From Affinirhizobium straminoryzae (lineage in GTDB: Bacteria; Pseudomonadota; Alphaproteobacteria; Rhizobiales; Rhizobiaceae): a stretch of 64,000 nucleotides of DNA. A program made the translations under genes and the position numbers. Positions 42,472 to 50,269 of this stretch are shown here, piece by piece (position 1 is the stretch's first letter; each line of letters begins with the position of its first letter). The stretch covers positions 1-64,000 of the forward strand of contig NZ_VJMG01000036.1 of the NCBI RefSeq assembly GCF_007004135.1. The letters run 5' to 3'. Below the pieces are notes generated by a model. The model had not been told where the DNA came from and ran no database searches. It was given only the letters and a program-made list of their open reading frames with translations.

Positions 42472-42960
42472 ATGTTTGACGCTCGGATGATAGCGAATGA
42501 GATCCTGCTACGCGCTTGGCAGGATGAGCTCGAATTGACTCAGATCGACATACAGAAGATTCTCTATTTTCTCCATGGCCACCACCTTCTAGAACATGGC
42601 AAGCCACTCGTGAAATCCGAGTTTGAGGCTTGGGAATACGGCCCAGTGCAGCGGACCGTCTACGACGACTTCAAAAGGTTCGGTGACCAGCCTATCACCG
42701 AATTAGCGCAAAAATTCGATCCAATTCGCAGAACTCACTGCCCATTTCCGCGCCTGTCCGACAACGCCGCGATTTCCACGATTGAACAACACCTAGGAAA
42801 ATACCTAGAAATTCCAGCATTTACTCTTGTGGATATTACCCACAAGCCGGGCACGCCATGGTCGAGAACTATGGAAGCAGCATTGACCCGTGTTAACGTG
42901 GGCATGCGAATCAAAAACGAACTTATCGTATCTTATTTCGAAGGGTTCATTACCGCTTAG
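42472..42960 (+). CDS. Panacea/SocA-type (DUF4065) antitoxin-like protein
   Basis: A 162-residue protein. QIDIQKILYFLHGHHLLEHGKP and FEAWEYGPVQRTVYDDFKRFG (about residues 20-65) are the Panacea/SocA signature. Such domains neutralise unrelated toxins in PanAT modules and are frequent in prophages and defence islands. The partner gene starts nine bases after the stop on the same strand. The gene is AT-richer than the phage core. Confidence 0.82.
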   Translation: MFDARMIANEILLRAWQDELELTQIDIQKILYFLHGHHLLEHGKPLVKSEFEAWEYGPVQRTVYDDFKRFGDQPITELAQKFDPIRRTHCPFPRLSDNAAISTIEQHLGKYLEIPAFTLVDITHKPGTPWSRTMEAALTRVNVGMRIKNELIVSYFEGFITA

Positions 42961-42969
42961 AGGTTTGGT

Positions 42970-43695
42970 TTGGGCGTTAAGAAGAAGAAGGCCGTCGGTC
43001 TTCTCAACCGCATCCAATTCATCGACCTTGCTCAAGCAGTCACCCAATCTCCGGTGGCTCGAAGAGAATGGTTGCGCGCTTATCTGCAACGAGCGCTTAA
43101 AGGCGGAAAGTTCCCAAGCTACCGCTACTTCAGAAATGCAATCCCAACAATTTACGGCGTGAAACGCGGGCTGGATCCATCTCCCCCGGTCGGAAGGGAA
43201 GAACTGAAGAAGTATGTCGGCGCTGCATGCAACGGGATTGATGAGGCAAAGAACGTCGAAGCAGCCTTAACTCTCTACGACCTAATCCGGCCGCGCGGTT
43301 ATCTCGCTTACGATCACGAACCTAGGCACTTGGCGCTGGGCCGGAGTCGTCAAGCCGCCATTGGGCTTCAAGTGGAACTCGTAAGAGAAGAGGAACTGAT
43401 ATTTCAGTATCCATACCCACGCCGTAGCCGGCTTGATGACCACACAATACGCGTACTGCTTTCTATCATCCATCACGCCTATGCCGTGGGCGACCGCGAA
43501 GGTGCATTCGTGGAGTTGGCGGATCTAAGTTGTGATTTTGAGACTGCTGAAACGCGTCGGCTCAGATTGCCTTCTGTGAGGGCGCCCAGGATTATTCGTA
43601 TTCATCATGACGAGATCATTTCGTTGGATGACCTCGCGCCCGAGGTTCAGAATGTCCACGATCTTCTCATGGAATTGGGTGAGGAGCCCGATTGA
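42970..43695 (+). CDS. Unrecognised partner of the Panacea gene, toxin candidate
   Basis: A 241-residue protein with a TTG start at 42970 and AGAGG upstream. It is basic at the N-terminus (VKKKKAVGLLNRIQFIDLAQ) and has conserved-looking blocks (YRYFRNAIPTIYGVKRGL, LIRPRGYLAYDHEPRHLALG). No known toxin fold or catalytic motif is evident. Tight spacing to the Panacea gene suggests an operon; order antitoxin-toxin. The end lies 34 bp before the right 39-bp repeat. Confidence 0.6.
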   Translation: MGVKKKKAVGLLNRIQFIDLAQAVTQSPVARREWLRAYLQRALKGGKFPSYRYFRNAIPTIYGVKRGLDPSPPVGREELKKYVGAACNGIDEAKNVEAALTLYDLIRPRGYLAYDHEPRHLALGRSRQAAIGLQVELVREEELIFQYPYPRRSRLDDHTIRVLLSIIHHAYAVGDREGAFVELADLSCDFETAETRRLRLPSVRAPRIIRIHHDEIISLDDLAPEVQNVHDLLMELGEEPD

Positions 43696-43729
43696 AACGG
43701 CTCCGATTCTGAAAATTCGAAATTCCGGC

Positions 43730-43768
43730 TTTAGGTGTCAAAATTCCGGAAATCCGCGTCAAGCTACA
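43730..43768. repeat. 39-bp direct repeat, right copy
   Basis: Identical to 1113-1151 in the same orientation. It lies 18 bp from the 3' end of the leftward tRNA-Ile2 gene, and does not overlap the tRNA, unlike usual tyrosine-integrase attachment sites. It also contains two copies of AAATTCCGG-like words. Confidence 0.85.
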
Positions 43769-43785
43769 TTGATTTTAAAGAAATT

Positions 43786-43861
43786 TGGTGGGCCCGGAGG
43801 GACTCGAACCCCCAACCAAGCGGTTATGAGCCGCCGGCTCTAACCATTGAGCTACAGGCCC
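43786..43861 (-). tRNA. tRNA-Ile2 (anticodon CAU)
   Basis: A 76-nt cloverleaf on the minus strand with encoded CCA at 43788-43786. The acceptor stem is GGGCCTG/CGGGCCC-like, the anticodon loop CTCATAA gives CAU, and the T arm contains GGTTCGAGTCC. The body resembles E. coli ileX, so it is the lysidine-modified isoleucine tRNA reading AUA, rather than tRNA-Met. It marks the border between the accessory block and core chromosome. Confidence 0.92.
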
Positions 43862-44054
43862 GGCCTTCCCGTCAGGAAGGTTGGAAGGATGCAATGGTTC
43901 ATCGCTGCCATAAGGGTGGGCTCTAACGCAAAAAGAGCCAGCCGACAAGCCACCGCCGCATTGGCTTCATATTCTGCAGGCAGCAAGGGGCTGCAACCAG
44001 AAATGTCCCGTCATGCGCTGCGTGCGCGCGGACGAAAAGATGCGGAGGATGAGC

Positions 44055-44834
44055 ATGATGAACATCTCAAGGCGGCGCAAGGGCATGGCCCTCGGCCTGG
44101 TTCTTGCCGGAAGTCTGGTGGCGCCGGCGGTGGCACTGTCACAGGCACCGCCCCCTCCCCCCGGTCCACCGCACGGCCCACCGCAGCCCGCCGTCATCAG
44201 CGTGACCGGTCAGGGCATGGCACAGGTCGCACCGGATATGGCGGTCGTGTCGCTGTCGGTCACGCGGCTGGCGGAAACGGCTGATGCGGCACTCGCGGCC
44301 AACAATGCCGCCATGCGCGAGGTGATGGCGGCACTGAAGGCGGACGGCATTGCCGAGCGGGATATCCAGACCAGCGACTTTTCCATCTATCCACATTACA
44401 GCCCGCAGAGCAGCGACAGCAGCAACGAACCGTCACCACCGAAGACCACCGGCTATCAGGTCACCAATACATTGACGGTGAAGGTCCGCGACCTGCAGAA
44501 GTTGGGCGGCCTGCTGGATCGCTCGGTCAAGCTTGGTGTCAACCAGGGCGGCCAGATCAGCTTCACCAATGACGACACGAAGGTGCCGCTCACGCAAGCG
44601 CGCCGTCGCGCGGTAGAGGATGCCGTGGAAAAGGCGCGCACACTGGCGGAGGCAGCCGGCGTCAAGCTGGGCCGCATTGTCTCGCTGGAGGAAAATGCAG
44701 ATCTCCCGATGCCGATCCGGCCGGCGCCGATGATGCGCATGGCGATGGCAAAGGAGGCCGATTCCGTCCCCGTCTCCGGCGGCGAGAACACCTATACGGT
44801 CAACGTCTTCATGCGGTTCGAACTGGCCCCCTGA
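44055..44834 (+). CDS. SIMPL-domain (DUF541) periplasmic protein
   Basis: A 259-residue protein. ATG 44055 has GGAGG seven bases upstream. A signal peptide (MALGLVLAGSLVAPAVALSQA) and a proline-rich linker are followed by the DUF541 fold: ISVTGQGMAQVAPDMAVVSL, and ARRRAVEDAVEKARTLAEAA. Family members (BP26-like) form periplasmic oligomers; the role is not well defined. First core gene after the tRNA. Confidence 0.85.
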   Translation: MMNISRRRKGMALGLVLAGSLVAPAVALSQAPPPPPGPPHGPPQPAVISVTGQGMAQVAPDMAVVSLSVTRLAETADAALAANNAAMREVMAALKADGIAERDIQTSDFSIYPHYSPQSSDSSNEPSPPKTTGYQVTNTLTVKVRDLQKLGGLLDRSVKLGVNQGGQISFTNDDTKVPLTQARRRAVEDAVEKARTLAEAAGVKLGRIVSLEENADLPMPIRPAPMMRMAMAKEADSVPVSGGENTYTVNVFMRFELAP

Positions 44835-44840
44835 CCCCCT

Positions 44841-44865
44841 CGCCTCCCGCCCGAGGCGGGAGGCG
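44841..44865 (+). terminator. Hairpin after the SIMPL gene
   Basis: A perfect 11-bp stem CGCCTCCCGCC/GGCGGGAGGCG around CGA, six bases after the stop. Only a short T stretch follows (TTCCCTC), so efficiency is uncertain. Confidence 0.45.
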
Positions 44866-45188
44866 TTCCCTCGGGGGAGCGAAGCCGCACAAATGCGCCC
44901 GCTCTTGCCTGCTTCAAACGACAAAAGCCGCCGCTCACAAGCTAGGGGGGCGTGAGCGACGGCCTCTTCCGTCCATTGGGCGATGGAGCGGACCATGGCG
45001 CAGGTTCCGTCCGTGGCCGGCAGACCTGCAGGATTGGCGGCAACGGCTGCAAGGCCGCGTCAAGGCCGGTGCGGGCCCTCACCCGTTCCGGCGCGATGTC
45101 ATCAGGCACGCCACCGAAGAGATGAGCGGGAGCCATGTGCAGGGGCTCCCCTCTCTGCGGGTCCGTCTTTCGTCACGGGTGCGACAGA
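44866..45188. other. 323-bp non-coding stretch
   Basis: GC-rich, without supported genes on either strand. The convergent end of the next leftward gene is at 45189. No clear terminator with a U-run or RNA fold stands out. Confidence 0.5.
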
Positions 45189-45524
45189 TCAGCGGCGAAT
45201 GACGGGGCAGCCGCGCACATTGGCAAAGACCACGCGATCGCGGCCACCGCGATCAAAACCTGCCACCACCACGACACGGCGGTTCACATCCACCACGCGG
45301 GCCCGGCGAAGGCCCATGCGGGAGGCCTTTTCCTGGGCAAACCAGGGAGAGCAACCTTCCCGCGGCGGTGGACGATGGTGGCGCGGGCCATCCCAACGAC
45401 CGTCATCGCGCCACTGCACGTTCACCACCGGCCCTTCGGCTGCCGAAGCAGCGGGCAGGGATCCCATCAGGCTGGATGCCGCGATCAGAGTGGCCAGAGC
45501 GGCCTTCGCAAGGAACTGCGTCAT
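45189..45524 (-). CDS. Secreted basic protein of unknown function, 111 aa
   Basis: ATG 45524 has AGGAAGGA upstream, so the longer frame to 45572 is not used. A signal peptide MTQFLAKAALATLIAASSL is followed by a cleavage-like ASAAEGP. The mature part is rich in Arg, Pro and His (RHHRPPPREG) and ends with VVFANVRGCPVIRR. It resembles small periplasmic proteins of Rhizobiaceae; no defined family recognised. Confidence 0.7.
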   Translation of the reverse strand: MTQFLAKAALATLIAASSLMGSLPAASAAEGPVVNVQWRDDGRWDGPRHHRPPPREGCSPWFAQEKASRMGLRRARVVDVNRRVVVVAGFDRGGRDRVVFANVRGCPVIRR

Positions 45525-45641
45525 GGTTTTCCTTCCTCGTCTTTCATCCCGCCTTTGCGGGCGTTGAAGCAAAACCTAATGTCGCGGATCTGAATGTTAG
45601 CCGAACCTTTCGTTCAGGCATCGTTCAGGCTGGTGCACGCG

Positions 45642-46064
45642 TCAGGGCGAAAGGTGCAGCACCACCTCGCGCCGGTGCGGCCGGTCGCGGTGCTCGAACA
45701 GATAGATACCCTGCCATGTGCCAAGCGCCAGGCGACCACCCATCACGGGAATGCCGATGGAGGTGGCCGTCAGGGCCGCCTTTACATGCGCCGGCATGTC
45801 ATCCGGCCCTTCGGTGGTATGCACCATCCAGCGCATGGAAGGCTCATTGCTCGGTGGCACGAGGCGACGGAAGAATTCGCCGAGATCACGCTGAACGTCG
45901 GGATCGGCATTTTCCTGGATCAGCAGCGAGCAGGAGGTGTGACGCACGAAGATGGTCAGCAGCCCCTCCGCCTGGCCTGCGGCATGCACGAAGGCGGCAG
46001 CCTGATCGCTGAACGCATAAAGTCCCTGGCCGCGCGTCGGGATGGAAATCACGGTCTGTGGCAT
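45642..46064 (-). CDS. YjbQ-like protein (UPF0047)
   Basis: A 140-residue protein; AAAGGAG upstream of ATG 46064. LLTIFVRHTSCSLLIQENAD and HVKAALTATSIGIPV with GTWQGIYLFEHRD are the UPF0047 signature, including the conserved HTS and E/H metal-site region. Family members have weak thiamine-phosphate synthase activity; the physiological role is unclear. The stop of the next leftward gene is at 46096. Confidence 0.88.
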   Translation of the reverse strand: MPQTVISIPTRGQGLYAFSDQAAAFVHAAGQAEGLLTIFVRHTSCSLLIQENADPDVQRDLGEFFRRLVPPSNEPSMRWMVHTTEGPDDMPAHVKAALTATSIGIPVMGGRLALGTWQGIYLFEHRDRPHRREVVLHLSP

Positions 46065-46095
46065 GGCCGGCTCCTTTCTGGGACCAAGCAGAGTG

Positions 46096-47166
46096 TCAGA
46101 AACTGGGAAAGCCGCGTTCGCGCCATTCGCTGCGGGGAATGCGCCCACCCACAGCATAGGAAAAAGCCTCCACCTCCGTGGCATCGGCATTCAGCGTGCA
46201 GAGAAAACTGACATTGTACCAGGCGCCCTGCGCCCGGAACGCGCCGCGCGGCACGTTCATCACATTGGTGCCGGCCGGCAAGCGGAAGGCCGGCAGCAGT
46301 TCCGGCAGATAGGAGGGCGAACCGTGCAGCAGCTGCGCCTGCAGTTCGGAGGCGCAGAGCTGGCCGGCACGGTCGCCACGCGGAATTCCGGCCATGGCGG
46401 TGGAGGCCTTGGCATTGCCGGTCTTTTCCGTGGAATAGAGCCGCTTGACCGGTTTTGGCTCGGCCGTGGCGGTTTGCGTGGGGGCAACCGGGCGCGGCTG
46501 CGGCACCGCGACCTTTGACGGTAGCGTGATCTGCGGTGCGCCATCCTCCTCCGGAGCGGCCCCCTCTTCCGCATTCGCCTGGGCAGACAGCACGGGCGGG
46601 GCCGGCGGCTGGGCGGCGTCGGGTGCAGGCTCCGGCTCGGGCATCGGCGGCGTCGCCTCTGCCTCCGCCGGCTGCGGGGCCGGTTCCGGCTTCGCCTGCG
46701 TCTCGGGCTTCGGCGCCTCCTCAGCGGGCGCCTTGTCGCCATCGGCGCTGTTGCCTTCCACCGATTGCTGCGGGCCGGCGGCTTCCTCCCCGAACCGGAA
46801 CACGGGCCGCAAGGTGGGCACCGGTGGTGATACGGGCTGCTGCGCCTCCGGCTTTGTCTCGGGCGGCGGCTCGGGTTTGGGTGGTTCCGGCTGCGGCGGA
46901 TCGGGCTTCGGGGGTTCAGGCTTCGGCGGTTCAGGTTCCGGTGGTTCGGGCGGCGGCACGATCTCAACCGAAACGCTCTCTTCCGGCGGCGTCTGCGGTG
47001 GGCTGGACGGCAACTGAATGAGGAAGGGGAGAAGGATGGCAAAATGCAGAAGAAGGGAGGCCGCGACGATCCAGCCGCGACGTGACGCGCGGGCCGGCCT
47101 TGCCAGCGGCGCCTCTCCTGTCACCCCTTCCTCTGTCATCTCTTGCGGTGCGGCATCATCCTGCAT
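46096..47166 (-). CDS. DUF930 membrane-anchored proline-rich protein
   Basis: A 356-residue protein starting MQDDAAPQE; the longer frame to 47319 has no support. One membrane span lies near residues 32-52 (GWIVAASLLLHFAILLPFL). Then comes a TonB-like repeat region of EPPKPEPP units and an Ala/Pro-rich linker. The C-terminal DUF930 domain (about 265-356) has QLCASELQAQLLHGSPSYLP and GAWYNVSFLCTLN. It resembles periplasm-spanning TonB-type architecture, but lacks the TonB C-terminal fold. Confidence 0.82.
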   Translation of the reverse strand: MQDDAAPQEMTEEGVTGEAPLARPARASRRGWIVAASLLLHFAILLPFLIQLPSSPPQTPPEESVSVEIVPPPEPPEPEPPKPEPPKPDPPQPEPPKPEPPPETKPEAQQPVSPPVPTLRPVFRFGEEAAGPQQSVEGNSADGDKAPAEEAPKPETQAKPEPAPQPAEAEATPPMPEPEPAPDAAQPPAPPVLSAQANAEEGAAPEEDGAPQITLPSKVAVPQPRPVAPTQTATAEPKPVKRLYSTEKTGNAKASTAMAGIPRGDRAGQLCASELQAQLLHGSPSYLPELLPAFRLPAGTNVMNVPRGAFRAQGAWYNVSFLCTLNADATEVEAFSYAVGGRIPRSEWRERGFPSF

Positions 47167-47464
47167 GGTTCCGATGTAGGCGGGAATGGCGGCGGGATCG
47201 AGAGGCGCAAGCCATGAACCGGCAAAAAACTGCCGACACCCGAAGGGAGCCGGAAGGAAAGCGGCCCGGCGGAAGCCCATCGAAGGCTTGCCAGGTGCCG
47301 GCTTGTCCGCTATCAACACGGATGTCGATCGTCATCGGCCGTAAGCGTCTCACGAGAAGCAACGCACCACCCTTCGGACCGTCACGGGGCGAAGGTGTCA
47401 CGCACAATGATGCGAGGTGCCCATGTTGTGTTCCGTGCCGCTCCTTCTCCCAAAGAGAAAATCC

Positions 47465-47704
47465 ATGAAGATCAAGCGTCTTCCCGCCCGGACGGCAAGT
47501 CTACTCATGCCGTTCATCCTGTCCATCCTGATGACCTTCGTCGTCTCGGCCGTTGCCACGATGACGAATATGGGGCCGGCTCCCGGCTTCCTCGGCAAAT
47601 GGATGTCTGCCTGGGGACTCTCCTGGCTGATCGCGTTTCCCACCCTGCTCCTGGCCCTGCCGCTGGCACGGCGCATCGTGCTTTCGCTCGTCGAGCGAGC
47701 ATGA
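47465..47704 (+). CDS. DUF2798 membrane protein, 79 aa
   Basis: Two membrane segments, LMPFILSILMTFVVSAVATM and LSWLIAFPTLLLALPLARR, with an FLGKWMSAWG loop, the DUF2798 layout. ATG 47465 is chosen; an earlier in-frame ATG at 47417 is possible. Function not established. It ends at a shared terminator with the convergent rpoD. Confidence 0.8.
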   Translation: MKIKRLPARTASLLMPFILSILMTFVVSAVATMTNMGPAPGFLGKWMSAWGLSWLIAFPTLLLALPLARRIVLSLVERA

Positions 47705-47723
47705 GGGACGCGGCCCTGCCCCT

Positions 47724-47759
47724 AAACAAAAAACCCGGCGGAACTGCTTCCGCCGGGTT
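47724..47759. terminator. Bidirectional terminator between DUF2798 gene and rpoD
   Basis: Stem AACCCGGCGGAA/TTCCGCCGGGTT (47732-47743/47748-47759) with loop CTGC. On the minus strand a U-rich tract follows at once (TTTTTTGTTT), making this a strong rpoD terminator. Rightward it can also stop the DUF2798 transcript. Confidence 0.85.
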
Positions 47760-47785
47760 CTGATTGTCTTCGATGCCTGATCGCC

Positions 47786-49834
47786 TCAGCTATCCAGGAA
47801 GCTGCGCAGCTTGCGGCTGCGGCTCGGATGCTTCAGCTTTCTGAGCGCCTTCGCCTCGATCTGGCGGATACGTTCGCGCGTAACGGAAAACTGCTGGCCG
47901 ACTTCTTCCAGCGTATGGTCCGTGTTCATGCCGATGCCGAAGCGCATGCGAAGAACACGTTCTTCACGCGGCGTCAGCGAGGCGAGCACGCGGGTGGTCG
48001 TCTCGCGCAGGTTCGCCTGAATGGCGGCGTCGATCGGCAGAAGCGCGTTCTTGTCCTCGATGAAATCGCCGAGGTGGCTGTCTTCCTCGTCGCCGACCGG
48101 CGTTTCGAGCGAGATCGGCTCCTTGGCGATCTTCAGGACCTTGCGGACCTTTTCGAGCGGCATGGCCAGCTTTTCGGCCAGTTCTTCCGGCGTCGGCTCG
48201 CGGCCGATTTCGTGCAGCATCTGGCGCGAGGTGCGCACGATCTTGTTGATCGTCTCGATCATGTGCACCGGAATGCGGATCGTGCGGGCCTGGTCGGCGA
48301 TCGAGCGGGTGATCGCTTGGCGGATCCACCAGGTGGCATAGGTCGAGAACTTGTAGCCGCGGCGATACTCGAACTTGTCGACCGCCTTCATCAGGCCGAT
48401 ATTGCCTTCCTGGATGAGATCGAGGAACTGCAGGCCGCGGTTGGTGTACTTCTTAGCGATCGAGATGACGAGACGCAGGTTGGCCTCGACCATTTCCTTC
48501 TTGGCGATGCGCGCCTCGCGCTCGCCCTTCTGCACCATGTGCACGATGCGGCGGAACTCGGTGACCGAAATGCCGGTTTCCGTTGCGAGATTCTGGATCT
48601 CCTGACGGATGTCGCGGATCGTCTGGTTCTCGGCGCGCGCAAATTCCTTCCAGCCGCGGGCGGCGAGGTTGGAGATCGATTTCATCCAGTGCGGATCAAG
48701 CTCGGCGCCCTGATACTGCTCCAGGAAGCTGTCGCGCTTCACGCCATAGGATTCGGCCAGACGCAGCAGGCGCCCTTCGTTCTGCACGAGGCGCTTGTTG
48801 ATGTCGTAGAGCTGCTCGACAAGACTGTCGATACGGTTCTGATTGAGCGACAGCGACTTCACCGCCGTGATCAGCTGGTCCTTCAGCTCCTTGTAGCGGC
48901 GCTCCTGGCCGGACGACAGCGTGCCGGTGCAGGAGAGGCGCGCCTCCACCTGCTGGTCCTGCAGCTTGCGCAGCTTCTTGTAGGTATCGGCAATGGTGTC
49001 GAGCGTCTCCATCACCTGCGGGCGCAGTTCCGCTTCCATTGCGGCGAGAGACAGGCTCGATTCGTCATCGTCCTCCTCTTCCTCTTCCATGGGCGGCAGG
49101 TCGCCACCGACATTGGTGATGTCGTCCTCGCCGGCAGCCGCCCGCGGCTTGCGCGACTTTTCCTTTTCCTCGGCCGCCTTGCGGTCGGCCTCGATCTTTT
49201 CCGGGCTCTGGAACTGCGGGGCAGCCTTGGCTTCCGGACCGGAATAGGTGGTTTCGAGATCGATGATCTCGCGCAGCAGCGTCGTGCCTTCGTTCAGTTC
49301 GTCGCGCCAGATGATCAGCGCCTGGAAGGTCAGCGGGCTTTCACACAGACCCGCGATCATCGTTTCGCGGCCGGCCTCGATGCGCTTGGCAATCGCGATT
49401 TCGCCTTCGCGCGACAAAAGCTCGACGGACCCCATTTCGCGCAGATACATGCGCACCGGGTCGTCCGTGCGGTCGGTCGGTTCCTTCTTCTTGGCGGTCG
49501 CGACAGCCGTGCCGGCGGCAGGCGCCAGTTCGCCACCCTCGCTCTCGGCCTCGTCGTCGCCGTCGTCTTCGGCCGCCTGCTCCTCGACTTCCTCGTCCTC
49601 GACGACATTGATGCCCATGTCGGACAACATGGCCATCGTGTCCTCGATCTGCTCGGAGGTCACTTCTTCGGAAGGCAGCACCGCATTCAGCTCGTCCATC
49701 GTGACATAGCCACGCTTCTTGGCGAGCTTGATCATCTTCTTGACCGCGTCGTCGGAAAGATCGAGAAGCGGACCGTCCGTAGCGCCGTCGCGTTCGTTTT
49801 CAGCTTCTTCGTTTTCTTTGACTTTAGTTGCCAT
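47786..49834 (-). CDS. rpoD: Primary sigma factor RpoD (sigma-70)
   Basis: A 682-residue protein. Region 1.1 is at the N-terminus ([20 protein letters not shown]); region 1.2 includes [21 protein letters not shown] long acidic non-conserved region precedes region 2 ([40 protein letters not shown]). Region 4 has [20 protein letters not shown] for -35 recognition. The N-terminus is typical of rhizobial RpoD. It directs housekeeping transcription and lies downstream of dnaG on the same strand. Confidence 0.98.
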   Translation of the reverse strand: MATKVKENEEAENERDGATDGPLLDLSDDAVKKMIKLAKKRGYVTMDELNAVLPSEEVTSEQIEDTMAMLSDMGINVVEDEEVEEQAAEDDGDDEAESEGGELAPAAGTAVATAKKKEPTDRTDDPVRMYLREMGSVELLSREGEIAIAKRIEAGRETMIAGLCESPLTFQALIIWRDELNEGTTLLREIIDLETTYSGPEAKAAPQFQSPEKIEADRKAAEEKEKSRKPRAAAGEDDITNVGGDLPPMEEEEEDDDESSLSLAAMEAELRPQVMETLDTIADTYKKLRKLQDQQVEARLSCTGTLSSGQERRYKELKDQLITAVKSLSLNQNRIDSLVEQLYDINKRLVQNEGRLLRLAESYGVKRDSFLEQYQGAELDPHWMKSISNLAARGWKEFARAENQTIRDIRQEIQNLATETGISVTEFRRIVHMVQKGEREARIAKKEMVEANLRLVISIAKKYTNRGLQFLDLIQEGNIGLMKAVDKFEYRRGYKFSTYATWWIRQAITRSIADQARTIRIPVHMIETINKIVRTSRQMLHEIGREPTPEELAEKLAMPLEKVRKVLKIAKEPISLETPVGDEEDSHLGDFIEDKNALLPIDAAIQANLRETTTRVLASLTPREERVLRMRFGIGMNTDHTLEEVGQQFSVTRERIRQIEAKALRKLKHPSRSRKLRSFLDS

Positions 49835-50269
49835 CTATTCGTCTTTCCTTGGACGTCATCCGCGGCGTTCTGCTGATCGGCACCCGCACCCTGCAGAGCG
49901 GACGCGATCCGAATCGCACTCAATCACGTACTGGCTGGACATTAAATCTCGCTTAACCAAGAAAGTGTTCCGGCCCTGCAAGCATCGTTTCGCCCTCGGC
50001 ACACGAGATCCGTTCTCGCAGCCGCCATGTCCCACTTCGCCCTGTTCCGCCTGGAACGGTGATTCCCACAATTTTACTCCCCGTCAAGCCTTTCCAGAGG
50101 CAAAGAGCAGATATAACGTGGAAAAAGAGGAGTATCGCGGGCTCACCACGCCCTGGTCGCGTCGGCTGCCTGTTATTTAGGAAGCCGCGCCGCCATGACA
50201 AGAGCGGAAATGACCGGAAAGACCGTCCTTGCCTTCTCCATCCCGCATCCTGGCACAACCCTTGGCTGA
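49835..50269. other. 435-bp rpoD upstream region
   Basis: No supported gene. It should hold the rpoD promoter(s), being partly AT-rich near 49920-49970 and 50060-50120. I cannot fix a -35/-10 pair with confidence. The dnaG stop is at its right end and no strong terminator with a U-run is visible, so read-through from dnaG, as in the macromolecular-synthesis operon, is possible. Confidence 0.5.

Noticed and set aside
43730-43768. The right repeat as a normal tRNA attachment site
   Set aside because: It lies 18 bp beyond the tRNA 3' end and does not contain tRNA sequence, and no tyrosine integrase is encoded in the block.
43786-43861. Reading the CAU tRNA as tRNA-Met
   Set aside because: The body matches the ileX-type tRNA-Ile2 and differs from elongator and initiator Met tRNAs; CAU is expected to carry lysidine.
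46850-46960. Regular short repeats that could suggest a CRISPR array
   Set aside because: They encode Pro-Glu-Pro-Lys units of the DUF930 protein; unit length is too short and there are no unique spacers. No CRISPR array was seen in the window.
47828-49876. A 682-codon open frame on the plus strand opposite rpoD
   Set aside because: It mirrors rpoD exactly and has no ribosome binding site or recognisable domains. Long antisense frames are common in GC-rich coding sequence.
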